Source: CAWANP01 sp963783445 (GTDB lineage Bacteria > Chloroflexota > Anaerolineae > JAAYZQ01). From it: a stretch of DNA of 64,000 nucleotides. The DNA lies in assembly GCA_963783445.1 (NCBI GenBank), contig CAWANP010000014.1, forward strand, positions 119,569-183,568, given 5' to 3'. Positions 41,410 through 49,599 of this stretch are shown here, piece by piece. Both the position numbers and the translations under genes were made by a program. The first letter of the stretch is position 1. Each line of letters starts with the position of its first letter. The notes under the pieces were generated by a model that saw nothing but the letters and a program-made list of their open reading frames with translations, ran no database searches and was not told the origin of the DNA.

Positions 41410-41628
41410 CTACCCTTCGTCCCGCGCGGGCGGACGGGGATCGCGCGCCTCTATGCCGAAGCGCTGTAGGAAACTCAGCATTGCGTCCAACTCGAGGAAC
41501 GCAGCTTTCTCGCCGCTCTGAGCGTGCTCGATCTGGCCGCGCCAGCGAAGCTCGCCGGCCGACGTCTCACGCCAGAAACGGACGATAAAGGTAACCATGG
41601 TGCTGGATGGGATGGTCGTGTGGGTCAT
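41410..41628 (-). CDS. small conserved hypothetical protein
   Basis: 72-residue protein containing TMVTFIVRFWRETSAGELRW, RGQIEHAQSGEKAAFLELD and AMLSFLQRFGIE. The pattern TFIVRxWRE...LRWRGxIEHxQSGE...F is shared by a small uncharacterised family in Chloroflexota and Cyanobacteria, so the gene is probably real. ATG 41628 (MTHTTIPSS) has GAGGT upstream; the inner ATG before VTFIV is an alternative start. Function unknown. Confidence 0.65.
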   Translation of the reverse strand: MTHTTIPSSTMVTFIVRFWRETSAGELRWRGQIEHAQSGEKAAFLELDAMLSFLQRFGIEARDPRPPARDEG

Positions 41629-41789
41629 GCCTGACCTCATTTGCTTGCAGAGGGTCCTCCCTCTCGGCTGGACTGGACCCTATACCTGCCGGCGCCGCGC
41701 ATGAGGCAGGGCCGTCGGAGCGCCTGGTGGACGGGTGCGTCCCCGGCTCACCAACGGCCCTGCCCACTGCCTTCACAGCCGCAGTGCCC

Positions 41790-42276
41790 CTACTTGGTCA
41801 GCGTCCCGTCGAAGTGGAGGATGCCTTCGCCACCCGCGCACTCGCCCCAGTATTCGCCGGCCCCAGTCGTACCCTCAAACCGCCCGGTGCCCCGACTGAT
41901 CTCAAAGATCGCCCCAGAACTCCACGCTGTCGGTAGCCGACGAGTCGGTACGGCAAACCCGCATAGGTACCGAAGAGCTTATCGCCATTCGCCGCCGTGA
42001 ACGTCATCTCTCGGTCCCTTGTGTCCAGGGATGGGCGAACTGAATTCGTATCAACCCACATTTCCGCGTACCAGGTGCTCTTGCCCAGGTGGGTCGCTTT
42101 GCCCTCGGCCGGTATTTTAGCGTCAGGATGCCGTCCACGGCGGGCCGACTGGGTTGGGGATGGGTCACGTACGTGGCTTTGAAGGGTACCACGGCATTCT
42201 TTGCGGCCACCATCGATCCACTGCTGGCCACGACCACAACTAGGACCGCCAATATCACTAGTACTCGCGCTTTCAT
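41790..42276 (-). CDS. secreted hypothetical protein, frameshifted
   Basis: ATG 42276 with AAAGGAGA upstream opens a signal peptide (MKARVLVILAVLVVVVASSG, cleavage after VAA). The mature part is split: TYVTHPQPSRPAVDGILTLK in the first frame, IPAEGKATHLGKSTWYAEMW and REMTFTAANGDKLFGTYAGL in a second, and ISRGTGRFEGTTGAGEYWGE, then GILHFDGTLTK ending at TAG 41790 in the third. The pieces form a beta-sandwich-like exported protein of about 160 residues. The ending G-GRFxGATGxGxYxG resembles secreted proteins of unknown function with similar tails. Confidence 0.65.
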
Positions 42277-42637
42277 GATCCTCTCCTTTCATTTACCTGC
42301 AAGAACCAGGTCGGGCTCCCCCGGCTAGATCGTCTCCTGCGACAGGATCGCGGGAGGTCCTCCATGCCGGAGCAAGTCATCTCAGAACACAAGTTGTCGC
42401 TCGGCATCACCCCCTTTTCAAAACAGGCAGGCCCTTCTGATCGCTGCACCTTGGACGGCCTTGGGCACCAAGGGCACTCGCTCTCCCTGCTGTGGGCGGC
42501 CGGGTTGTCTACGGTCCACCGCGGCCGAGGCAAAAGCAGTCACGCCGGCCATCGACACGAACGTGTGCACCCGCCGTGCCTATCCCACTAGTGTGACCGG
42601 CATGATGGCCTGCAGCGGTCCATCAACGGAACTCTCT
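42277..42637. other. intergenic interval, no gene seen
   Basis: About 360 bases between two small secreted-protein genes on the minus strand. No family-like frame, hairpin of note or strong promoter was found. Confidence 0.4.
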
Positions 42638-43051
42638 CTAGTCAGCGCTGCCGTCCGCTGCGCGAGCTCCAGCGCCAGGCCTGCCGCCCGCCAGCCGCAG
42701 CACTCCGTAGGACCCGGCAAAGATGTGCTTTGAGCCCGCATCACTCGCTGCCGCAGCGCCAGGCTTACCGGCTGCCAGCCGCAGCACGCCGTAGGACCCG
42801 GCAGAGATGTGCCTTGATCCCGCGTCACTCGCTGCCGCAGCGCCAGGCTTACCGGCTGCCAGCCGCAGCACGCCGTAGGACCCGGCAGAGACATGCTTTG
42901 AGCCCGCGTCGCTTGCGGTTGCTGCCAGAGCCGGGATGACAGCCAGCACAAACGCGAGCAGGGCCGCGACTAAAACCAACAATGCCCGGAGGGTTCCAGT
43001 TTGCGTCTTTCCCCTCGGGAACAGCCAGCCTAACTTTGTTTCCTCGCTCAT
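42638..43051 (-). CDS. secreted tandem-repeat protein
   Basis: 137-residue exported protein: MSEETKLGWLFPRGK, a hydrophobic signal segment (LLVLVAALLAFVLAVIPALA), then three repeats of 28 residues of the form SDAGSKHVSAGSYGVLRLAA + GKPGAAAA. The third is degenerate. ATG 43051 has AAGGGGAT upstream. No known domain recognised. The 84-base DNA repeats are nearly identical, so the copy number may vary. The sequence after the third repeat is short and may be truncated. Confidence 0.55.
   Translation of the reverse strand: MSEETKLGWLFPRGKTQTGTLRALLVLVAALLAFVLAVIPALAATASDAGSKHVSAGSYGVLRLAAGKPGAAAASDAGSRHISAGSYGVLRLAAGKPGAAAASDAGSKHIFAGSYGVLRLAGGRPGAGARAADGSAD
42665..42916 (-). repeat. three 84-base tandem repeats
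   Basis: Three in-frame units of 84 bases; on the plus strand each contains CGCTGCCGCAGCGCCAGGCT and GCCGCAGCACGCCGTAGGAC or close variants. Units 1 and 2 differ at a few positions; the third (42665-42748) has more changes. They encode the 28-residue repeats of the protein above. Confidence 0.85.
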
Positions 43052-43221
43052 GATCATCCCCTTTTGGGCCTCTCTGGGAAAGCCTGCTTTTCCCCTTTCC
43101 GGTTGCAGAAGGTGGTCTCACTGCCACCTCCTGTGTTCAGCCTGTGGCGCAGCTAGGCCCTGCCTGCCAGCAGCTTGTCTAGCTGACCAGTTGAAGATCT
43201 GTGGCACGACTATCGATCCGC

Positions 43222-43344
43222 TTACTGGGCTCCTTTGAAGTCGCGCTGCATGCGGACCAGGATGCGCACGTCCCGGCCTTGCGCCAGCAGCAGCTGCGCG
43301 ATCATGCCACCGAGCAGCCCGGTGGCCCCTACGACAAGAAGCAT
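43222..43344 (-). pseudogene. truncated NmrA/SDR-type NAD(P)-binding protein
   Basis: AGGAGG six bases before ATG 43344 starts a 40-residue frame MLLVVGATGLLGGMIAQLLL, AQGRDVRILVR, MQRDFKGAQ and TAA. GATGLLGG with the following helix and the VRILVR strand are the first beta-alpha-beta unit of NmrA-like / atypical short-chain dehydrogenases (normally ~280 residues). The rest is missing, so it is a stub with intact translation signals. Confidence 0.65.
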
Positions 43345-43667
43345 GGCGCTCCTCCTTCTGCTGGTTTTCTATCTGGCGGGATGCTATCTTGGAGGCTTGC
43401 TCAGAAGTCAGGCGAAGCCCAACATTCTGAACCACGTCTTGAGACAGCCTCCTCGATGTAGCGTCTTGTGGCTGTGCGTCCCGGAGAGTAAGTGTGGTAA
43501 GGGTAGCATAGGGCTGTCAAAAATGTGTCAAATATCGAAGGATTGCAGGCGAGGTCTTGCCTCCCTGGAGTGATCGGGGACATCGGTAGTACCCCGCGTC
43601 AATGGGGAGAGGCGGACGAAGGGCAGGGCCGTGGCCCTGCGCGAGCGGGTGGGTGGGGGTGAGTGGG

Positions 43668-43725
43668 CGTGGAGTACAAGTCCTGCGGAGGCGGCAGTAG
43701 CGCGGGCCTTTGGTCCTGCTGAGCA
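43668..43725 (+). repeat. dispersed repeat, copy 2
   Basis: GCGTGGAGTACAAGTCCTG, GGAGGC, AGCGCGGG and GGTCCTGC align with 36868-36922. See copy 1. Here the hairpin part is degenerate. Confidence 0.45.
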
Positions 43726-43912
43726 GATTGTAGTCCGGTGGTTTAGGATCAGACCTCGGAGGTCTGCCCCGGAACTCCGAGGTCTTGGTGCGTATTCTTG
43801 CTCTGCGCGGGTGCTGGACAACGCTCCAGCACAAGCTTATCGCACGGTCTCGAGCATTTTTGCACCATCTCGAGCGGGTGGCAGGGGAGGGTGACAGGAG
43901 AACGCGTGACAT

Positions 43913-43948
43913 GAAAAGCGGGCCGGCTGCCTGGCAACCGGCCCGCTT
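43913..43948 (-). terminator. intrinsic terminator of the stomatin-like gene
   Basis: AAGCGGGCCGG and CCGGCCCGCTT form an 11-base stem; on the minus strand it is followed by TTTTC. It lies 15 bases past the stop at 43964. Confidence 0.82.
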
Positions 43949-43963
43949 GGTGCTGCTGTGTCT

Positions 43964-44773
43964 CTAGCCAGCGTCTGAGCTGGACTGGTCCTTGCCTGCA
44001 TTCAGGTTCTTGAGCCACGGACCGAAGGCGTCGATGAACTCGATGGGCACCGGGAAGATGATGGTCGAGTTCTTTTCCACGGCAATCTCGGCCAGCGTCG
44101 ATAGGTAGCGCAGTTGCAGCGCTGCCGGTTCCTGGGCCAGCACGGCGGCCGCCTCCATGAGTTGCTGGGCGGCGTTGAACTCACCCTCGGAGTGGATGAC
44201 CTTGGCCCGCTTCTCGCGCTCGGCCTCTGCCTGGCGGGCCATGGCCCGCTTCATGGTGGTCGGCAGCTCTACATCCTTGACCTCGACAATGCTGACTTTG
44301 ATGCCCCACGGTTCCGTGGCCTCGTCGACGATGCGCGCGATCTTTTGATTGATCTCGTCGCGGTGCATGAGCAACTCGTCCAAGTCGGACTGGCCCAGGA
44401 CAGAGCGCAGGCTGGTCTGGGCGATCTGGTAGGTGGCCCTGTTGTAATCTTCGACGTTGACGATGGCATCGTTGGGCTCGATGACCCGGAAGTAGGCCAC
44501 GGCGTTGACGCTGACGGTGACATTGTCGCGGGTGATGGCCTCCTGGGTGGGGATGTCCAGGGTGATGACCCTGAGGTCAACCTTGGTCATGCGATCGATG
44601 AAGGGGATGATAAAGAAGAGGCCAGGTCCCTTGGCCCCCTGCAGCCGTCCCAGGCGAAAGATGACGCCGCGCTCGTACTCTTGCACGATCTTGATGGACG
44701 CGATGAGGATGATGATGCCAAGGATGATGATAATCCCCGCGGTAGAGAAGATAGAGCCCAAAAAGTCTCCCAT
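43964..44773 (-). CDS. SPFH/band-7 slipin (stomatin-like protein)
   Basis: Membrane-anchored SPFH protein that oligomerises at the inner face of the membrane and organises membrane microdomains or proteases. One N-terminal helix (about 8-30, AGIIIILGIIILIASI) is followed by the slipin signature region (VQEYERGVIFRLGRLQGAKG, PGLFFIIPFIDRMTKVDLRV, TVSVNAVAYFRV) and the C-terminal coiled coil (KRAMARQAEAEREKRAKVIH, SEGEFNAAQQL). 269 residues, normal length. AGGAGG seven bases upstream fixes ATG 44773. Partner NfeD-type protease genes, often adjacent, are not present here. Confidence 0.92.
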   Translation of the reverse strand: MGDFLGSIFSTAGIIIILGIIILIASIKIVQEYERGVIFRLGRLQGAKGPGLFFIIPFIDRMTKVDLRVITLDIPTQEAITRDNVTVSVNAVAYFRVIEPNDAIVNVEDYNRATYQIAQTSLRSVLGQSDLDELLMHRDEINQKIARIVDEATEPWGIKVSIVEVKDVELPTTMKRAMARQAEAEREKRAKVIHSEGEFNAAQQLMEAAAVLAQEPAALQLRYLSTLAEIAVEKNSTIIFPVPIEFIDAFGPWLKNLNAGKDQSSSDAG

Positions 44774-44874
44774 TCTACAGCCTCCTATTTTGTGGCCTCT
44801 TTGCTTATCGCCAGGATCGGTGAGGCCCTGCCGGGCGGGAAACGCCCAGGGATCCAGTGGAACTGGTAAACCAT

Positions 44875-44903
44875 ATTATACAGCACCTTGTGCCAGATGG
44901 CAA
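44875..44903 (-). promoter_or_regulatory. sigma70-like promoter of the slipin gene
   Basis: TTGCCA (44903-44898), 17-base spacer, TATAAT (44880-44875). Leader about 95 bases. Confidence 0.78.
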
Positions 44904-44953
44904 CTGGGCGGGGTACGTGGTAGCGACAGCCGGCCAGGGCCAAGAATTGGGGC

Positions 44954-44982
44954 TTGACATACGATAGTATCTGTGCTATGGT
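44954..44982 (+). promoter_or_regulatory. sigma70-like promoter of the envelope-protein pair
   Basis: TTGACA (44954-44959), 17-base spacer, TATGGT (44977-44982, 4/6). It is divergent from the slipin promoter with about 50 bases between the two -35 boxes. Confidence 0.65.
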
Positions 44983-45070
44983 TACGACTAATCTGAGGGC
45001 AGCATAGGGCTAAGCTCAAATCGCCATACCCGAGGGCCAGAAGCCTGGAAACGGCAAAGGAGAGATGCCA

Positions 45071-45658
45071 ATGACCACGGACCATGATGGACCGTCGGCC
45101 AAGCGGGGACGGGGCTGCTTGGGCTGTGCCGGCGCAATCGTCGTTGTTGTCGCCCTGTGTGCTGCCGCGTGGTTTCTGGCGCCGACGGTGATGACTGCCC
45201 TGGGGCTGTCGTCGCCCGGCGCGGAGGAACTGTACTCGGGAGCGCCAGATCTATTGGCCGGCCAGGCGGTGGAAGAGGTGCTGGTCGACTCGGGCATCGA
45301 GGGCGCCAGCGCTACCGTGATCCCCATCAAGGGCAGCGACGGCCAACTGGCCATCATTACCCTCCACGATGCCAGCTCGATTGACTGGAGCGAGAGCGCT
45401 TCGGCCGAGGAGGGTTTTCTCAACACCGTTCGGGCCCTGTCGCGGGCCAATGCACAAGGTCTGCGTGTGGAAAGGGCGGTCATTGATGTAAGGGGTGAGA
45501 ACGGCCAGCCTTTCATCGCCATTACCGCCTCCCAGGACTCGATTGACGCCTATGCTAGCGGCGAGATCAGCCGCGACGAATTCGTGGCCTCGGTGGATGC
45601 CGATCTGGACAGCCTGCTGGATCTGGTTGACCTGCAGTCGCTGAGGGAAGGAGAGTAG
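45071..45658 (+). CDS. membrane-anchored hypothetical protein
   Basis: 195-residue protein with one N-terminal hydrophobic anchor (CLGCAGAIVVVVALCAAAWF, about 17-38) preceded by basic residues, and an exported domain of about 150 residues (IEGASATVIPIKGSDGQLAI, RVERAVIDVRGENGQPFIAI, TASQDSIDAYASGEISRDEF). AAGGAGA eight bases upstream favours ATG 45071 over 45065. The next gene begins five bases after its stop, so both form an operon. No family recognised. Confidence 0.7.
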   Translation: MTTDHDGPSAKRGRGCLGCAGAIVVVVALCAAAWFLAPTVMTALGLSSPGAEELYSGAPDLLAGQAVEEVLVDSGIEGASATVIPIKGSDGQLAIITLHDASSIDWSESASAEEGFLNTVRALSRANAQGLRVERAVIDVRGENGQPFIAITASQDSIDAYASGEISRDEFVASVDADLDSLLDLVDLQSLREGE

Positions 45659-45663
45659 GTGCC

Positions 45664-46383
45664 ATGCAAAAGAGCCAGAAAAGCCGGCGGCCTGCGCTCA
45701 AATGGACCGCGCTGCTGGCGCTGCTGCTGCTGCCACCAATGCTGACCGCTTGTGACATCGGCGAGGCCGAGATGGATTTTATCCTGGACCTGGCCATTGA
45801 CTGGGCCTTCTCCAAGAACCTACTCACGGTGGAGGGCTGCCCGCCGCCATATGACTCGGATGACTGCCAGATTGGGGTCAATGCCGGGATGATTGCCCGT
45901 TGGAAGGCGGGACAGAACAAATGGATAGGGGGCGGGATGGACGTCTTTGGCGTCGACCGCGTGCCGCAGGATGTAAGCGATGCGCTGGATTCGGCCAAGA
46001 CGGTCTATGACCAGGAACAGTCCGACGCTCTGGCCCGCGAGGGCGCCAGCGAGGGGGATCTGGAAAAGCTCGACCAAGCCATCGGCATGCGGCCGGGGGA
46101 TTGGAGCTATCAAGATAAAAAGGCCGCGGTGCTGCTGTCCCAGGGTGACCCCCAGGGGGCCGACGATGCCTTTCATCATGCCGATGAACTGGTCGCCGAG
46201 CGGATCGGGAACGGCGAGTCCTGTCTGAACCTGCAGATGAACAAGCTGCGCAACCGGGAGGATGCGCTCTGGCAGCAGTCGCAACTCCACCCCGAGAACG
46301 AGCAGATCCGCAACCAGTTGGGCAAAACCCAGGACCAGATTTGGGCCCTGCAGAATAGTCACGAGAGCAGTATCTGCAGGTAG
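45664..46383 (+). CDS. lipoprotein of unknown function
   Basis: 239-residue lipoprotein: signal peptide (KWTALLALLLLPPMLTAC, Cys30 lipobox LTAC) and an exported domain with GCPPPYDSDDCQIGVNAG, a helical region with TPR-like look (LDQAIGMRPGDWSYQDKKAA, VLLSQGDPQGADDAFHHADE) and a C-terminal coiled-coil stretch (NREDALWQQSQLHPENEQIR). Four Cys in the mature part could form disulfides. Second gene of a two-gene operon, with GGAGAG inside the first gene's 3' end as ribosome site. No known family. Confidence 0.7.
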   Translation: MQKSQKSRRPALKWTALLALLLLPPMLTACDIGEAEMDFILDLAIDWAFSKNLLTVEGCPPPYDSDDCQIGVNAGMIARWKAGQNKWIGGGMDVFGVDRVPQDVSDALDSAKTVYDQEQSDALAREGASEGDLEKLDQAIGMRPGDWSYQDKKAAVLLSQGDPQGADDAFHHADELVAERIGNGESCLNLQMNKLRNREDALWQQSQLHPENEQIRNQLGKTQDQIWALQNSHESSICR

Positions 46384-46415
46384 GCCTGAACGGCCCTCGC
46401 GAAAGAGCCATAACA

Positions 46416-46445
46416 AAGCCCCGCCGGACCGCGGCGGGGCTTCTT
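46416..46445 (+). terminator. intrinsic terminator of the envelope-protein operon
   Basis: AAGCCCCGCCG and CGGCGGGGCTT form an 11-base stem with a short loop, followed by CTT; 33 bases after the lipoprotein stop. Confidence 0.75.
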
Positions 46446-46491
46446 GGCACATCCGTTGCTAACCTGTAGAGGCGACCAGGCTGCGGCGAGG

Positions 46492-48567
46492 TTAATCCGT
46501 CACCCGGGTCACGAGAGGCAGATAGGTTGCATACTCAAGGCCCGTGGGCAGTATCGTCAGATCGTATTCTTCTGACCAGTCACCCTCGCCACACTCGTAG
46601 ACCCCCTGTACCCGCCAATAGTAGGCGCCTGCCGCGAGTGGGGAACTGGGCCGGTAGCTGGTGGTTGACCGGCTCTTGTTGATGACGGGTGAAGCAAAGC
46701 TGGCGGTGTCGTCCACCTGGAGCCGGTAGCTGTCCGCGCCCTTTGTCGCCGACCATTCGAAGGTGGGCCGGTCATTGTACGTCCGGGTGCCATCTTCCGG
46801 GGAAGAGGGTACGGGTACGGGCGGCGCTTTTTCCACCTCGAACCACCATTTCTCGGACCAGTCGCTCCAGTCGCAACCGTTGTTGGCCCGTACGCGCCAG
46901 AAGTAGCTGCCGGGCGGCAGGAGCTTGGCCGGCTGGTAGTTGATGTCCATGGTCTCTGTTTCGATGACAACGGCCGAGGTGTCGCCATCGGCGATGCGGA
47001 TCTGGTATTCTTTTGCCCCTTTCACCGCTCGCCACTCGAATTTGGGCGTTGGATCGCAGCTCGAGCTTTGGTCTGTGGGCATCGTGAGACGAGGTGGGGC
47101 TGGTGGAGTACAGCTTCCGGTCTCAAAGGCCCACAGCTCTTCCCCGTGTGTGCCATCATCGGCGCTGAAAAACAGCGTGGGGCCAACAGCAGTCAGGGAC
47201 AAGATGCTGTTCTGCGTATGAAAACTGGAGCGATACCCCGGGAAGATGTCTTTGACTAGGAGCGTACCTGAGGCGGTTCCGTTGCTCTGCCAGAGCTCGC
47301 GACCATGCGTGCCATCATCAGCAGTGAAGTAGAGCACGTCACCGATCACCACACCGCTCTTGGGAGCAGAGTCATCGAGACCGGGATTGATGTCCTTGAC
47401 TCGGACGGTGCCCGCCGCTGTGCCGTCACTCTTCCACAGCTCCTGGCCGTTGGTGCCGTCGTCGGCCGCAAAGAACAGCGCATTTCCCACGGCAGCCAGG
47501 AAGCCGATCCTCGGCTCGCCCGACTCGGGGTCGTAGCTCGGGCCACAGGAGAACTCTTTGATTGGGACCGTTCCCGCTGGGGTGCCATCACTCTTCCAAA
47601 GACGTGGATCCTCACAGCCATCGTACCATTCACTTGTGTGGAAAAACAGCGTACCTCCCACATCAAAGGGACTGTAGGCACAGGGAGCGTCGCTTGGATC
47701 GAGGACGATCTGGATGGTTCCGCCTCCAGTACCGTCGCTCTTCCACAGCTCTGGGCATCTCTGGCCGGTTGCAGCCCGGTCGTCACTGAGGAAGAAAAGC
47801 TCTCCCGAAACGTCAAGGAGCCAGCTTACGTCGTCGATTCCGTTGCGCTTGACCAGAACTGTGCCTGGTGCCGTACCATCGCTCTTCCAGAGAGCGCGGA
47901 AGCCGTCGTCGACCTTGTCCTCGTGGATGGCGCCAAAGTAGAGCATGCTGTTGAACTCGGTCAGCCAGTGCGGGTCCGAATCATCCATGCCAGGCACGAT
48001 GTCCTTGAGAAGGACGGTGCCTGTCGCGCTGCCGTCGCTTTTCCACAGCTCCCGCCCGTGGGTACCGTCATCGGCTGCCATGTATAGCGTTCCACCTATC
48101 GCTGCTTGGGGCAGGGGGATCGAACTGTCGGGGCCCATCCGGATGTCCTTGACAGGCCCTGTACCCAAGGTGGTGTCGTCGGTCTTCCACAACTCAGTGC
48201 CGCGGATGCCATCGTCGGCACCGAAGAACAGCCAGCCACCGGTTTCTGCACCGGGTACTGGGTAGGCGTGTCCAGCCTTGGCATTGATGTCCTTGACCAT
48301 CACTGTGCCAGCCTCGGTACCACTGCTCTTCCACAGTTCTTGGCCATAGTTTCCGTCGTCAGCGGAGAAGAACAGCTGCCCATCCATGGCGGTACCAAGA
48401 CGCGGGTCGGAGCTGTTGCGACCAGGATCGATGTCTTTGACCAAAAAGGGCCCCGCTGACCCGGCGGGAAGGCTAGGGGCGGCAGCGACCAGGGTGATAA
48501 CCAGCAGGGGGATGACCAGGAGCACTCTGATGAGCTTGCCGATGGCTGGCTTTTGCTGTGAAGACAT
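46492..48567 (-). CDS. secreted ELWxSDGT-repeat protein
   Basis: 691-residue exported protein. The signal segment VLLVIPLLVITLVAAA is followed by about nine ELWxSDGT/ELWxTDDT-type repeats (ADDGTHGRELWKSDGSATGT, VLLKDI pattern), each of about 45 residues, then two Ig/fibronectin-like modules (KFEWRAVKGAKEYQIRIADG, TFEWSATKGADSYRLQVDDT). It ends YATYLPLVTRVTD; a tail with YLPLV is common at the C-terminus of secreted Chloroflexota proteins and may act in anchoring (known by pattern only). AAAGGAG ten bases upstream supports ATG 48567. ELWxxDGT repeats are presumed beta-propeller-like; the ligand is unknown. Confidence 0.85.
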   Translation of the reverse strand: MSSQQKPAIGKLIRVLLVIPLLVITLVAAAPSLPAGSAGPFLVKDIDPGRNSSDPRLGTAMDGQLFFSADDGNYGQELWKSSGTEAGTVMVKDINAKAGHAYPVPGAETGGWLFFGADDGIRGTELWKTDDTTLGTGPVKDIRMGPDSSIPLPQAAIGGTLYMAADDGTHGRELWKSDGSATGTVLLKDIVPGMDDSDPHWLTEFNSMLYFGAIHEDKVDDGFRALWKSDGTAPGTVLVKRNGIDDVSWLLDVSGELFFLSDDRAATGQRCPELWKSDGTGGGTIQIVLDPSDAPCAYSPFDVGGTLFFHTSEWYDGCEDPRLWKSDGTPAGTVPIKEFSCGPSYDPESGEPRIGFLAAVGNALFFAADDGTNGQELWKSDGTAAGTVRVKDINPGLDDSAPKSGVVIGDVLYFTADDGTHGRELWQSNGTASGTLLVKDIFPGYRSSFHTQNSILSLTAVGPTLFFSADDGTHGEELWAFETGSCTPPAPPRLTMPTDQSSSCDPTPKFEWRAVKGAKEYQIRIADGDTSAVVIETETMDINYQPAKLLPPGSYFWRVRANNGCDWSDWSEKWWFEVEKAPPVPVPSSPEDGTRTYNDRPTFEWSATKGADSYRLQVDDTASFASPVINKSRSTTSYRPSSPLAAGAYYWRVQGVYECGEGDWSEEYDLTILPTGLEYATYLPLVTRVTD

Positions 48568-49140
48568 TGGGGTTGTGCTCCTTTCTCTTTGTTGCGTTCA
48601 CGTGTGCTGCGGCGAACTGCAGATGAGTTGCTGGGCACGGTGGAGCCAGGCGGTGAATCATTTTCCTGGAGAGACAATGAGAGGCGCAAGGGTACGTGCC
48701 CAAACCAGGGAATCTGCGGCGCTCGGGCGAACTGAGTGCCGGGGTGGACCGCTGCCCTGGACTTGACTCAGGCTGGCCAAGATCGTCAGGAACCTCCTCT
48801 CTGGGGGTCTTGTACATTATGCTATGGAGGTGGAGAAAATGCAAACCGGTGCGATCTGACTAGGCAGCGCCATATGGCCGGACAGGGTACTTTTTTGTTC
48901 TGATTCCCACCAGAGTTCACCCGCGCCGCGGCGCGGGTGGGATTGACTGTTCGAGCGCTGCAGCTCCCCGGGAGTGGATTCCCGCCTTCGCGGGAATGAC
49001 GATCTTGGAGACGCTGTAGCTTGCGGGATGCAGCTCCTGGAGCATAGCCTCGGCTGAACCGGACTTCAGACGATGACTATGACTCCGAGTACAACTGTCC
49101 TGGAGATCTGGGTCGCCGCCACGCCAGCCGCGCACCGTGC
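48568..49140. other. intergenic interval with palindromes
   Basis: About 570 bases without a gene. The part 48918-48997 holds two palindromic elements described separately. Other frames here, including ones with the peptide IPAKAGIHS, are products of the palindrome rather than genes. Confidence 0.5.
48918..48997. repeat. two palindromic REP-like elements
   Basis: A perfect 22-base palindrome at 48918-48939 (half-site CACCCGCGCCG) and ATTCCCGC-CTTC-GCGGGAAT at 48978-48997. The second belongs to the widespread ATTCCCGC...GCGGGAAT family found in many bacteria, which, when translated, gives the familiar false peptide IPAKAGIH or IPAFAGM. Confidence 0.75.
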
Positions 49141-49596
49141 TCAGTCCGGAACTACCTGCCAGAATTCTAGCTCTTCTTTGGCCTGCTCCATGGCTTCATC
49201 GGGTATGCGGATGTAGAGCCCATTGCCCTCCACCAGCAGGGTACCGTCGGATAGCCGGATCTCGCCCTTGGCCTCGTAGGCCCGCGAGCGGCTGCGGGTC
49301 AGCTCGCCAACGACGCTCAGCTCCTGGTCCATGGGTACAGGCTTGCGGAAGTTGATCTCCAGCCGGCCCGTCAGGGCAAAGACGTTTTGGTGGGTCAGGA
49401 CCCGGCCCATGGTCTCATCGAGCAGGGTAGAGATCACGCCGCCGTGCAGGTGCCCGGGATAGCCCTGGTGCTCCTCGCGGGGCTGGAAGCGGGTGATGCA
49501 GCGGCCCTCGTCGTCAGTGTAGAATCGAAGCTTCAGCCCGATGGAGTTTTCGATGCCGCAGACAAAACACATGCGGGAATTGGGTTGTTTTTCCAA
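49141..49596 (-). CDS. PaaI-type hotdog thioesterase
   Basis: 151-residue single-hotdog protein of the 4HBT/PaaI group: MCFVCGIENSIGLKLRFYTD, HQGYPGHLHGGVISTLLDET (helix with the usual HGG...DE motif), ALTGRLEINFRKPVPMDQEL, EGNGLYIRI. It likely hydrolyses an acyl-CoA thioester; the acyl group is unknown. TTG start at 49596, with GGAG formed by the last codons of the SulP gene and a three-base gap, implies translational coupling to the transporter. Confidence 0.87.
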   Translation of the reverse strand: MEKQPNSRMCFVCGIENSIGLKLRFYTDDEGRCITRFQPREEHQGYPGHLHGGVISTLLDETMGRVLTHQNVFALTGRLEINFRKPVPMDQELSVVGELTRSRSRAYEAKGEIRLSDGTLLVEGNGLYIRIPDEAMEQAKEELEFWQVVPD

Positions 49597-49599
49597 GGT

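Larger units (their letters stand above)
43345..43963. other. gene-poor interval with repeats
   Basis: About 620 bases without a recognised gene. It holds a dispersed repeat (43668-43725), an inverted pair ACCTCGGAG / CTCCGAGGT near 43753-43784, a short hairpin GCAGGGCC-GTG-GCCCTGC near 43623, and the terminator of the stomatin-like gene. Confidence 0.5.

Noticed and set aside
42665..42916. Possible CRISPR array from regularly spaced repeats
   Set aside because: Units are contiguous, 84 bases long and in frame inside a coding sequence; no spacers.
48917..49135. Frame containing the peptide IPAKAGIHS
   Set aside because: Translation of a REP-like palindrome (ATTCCCGC...GCGGGAAT), a common false gene.
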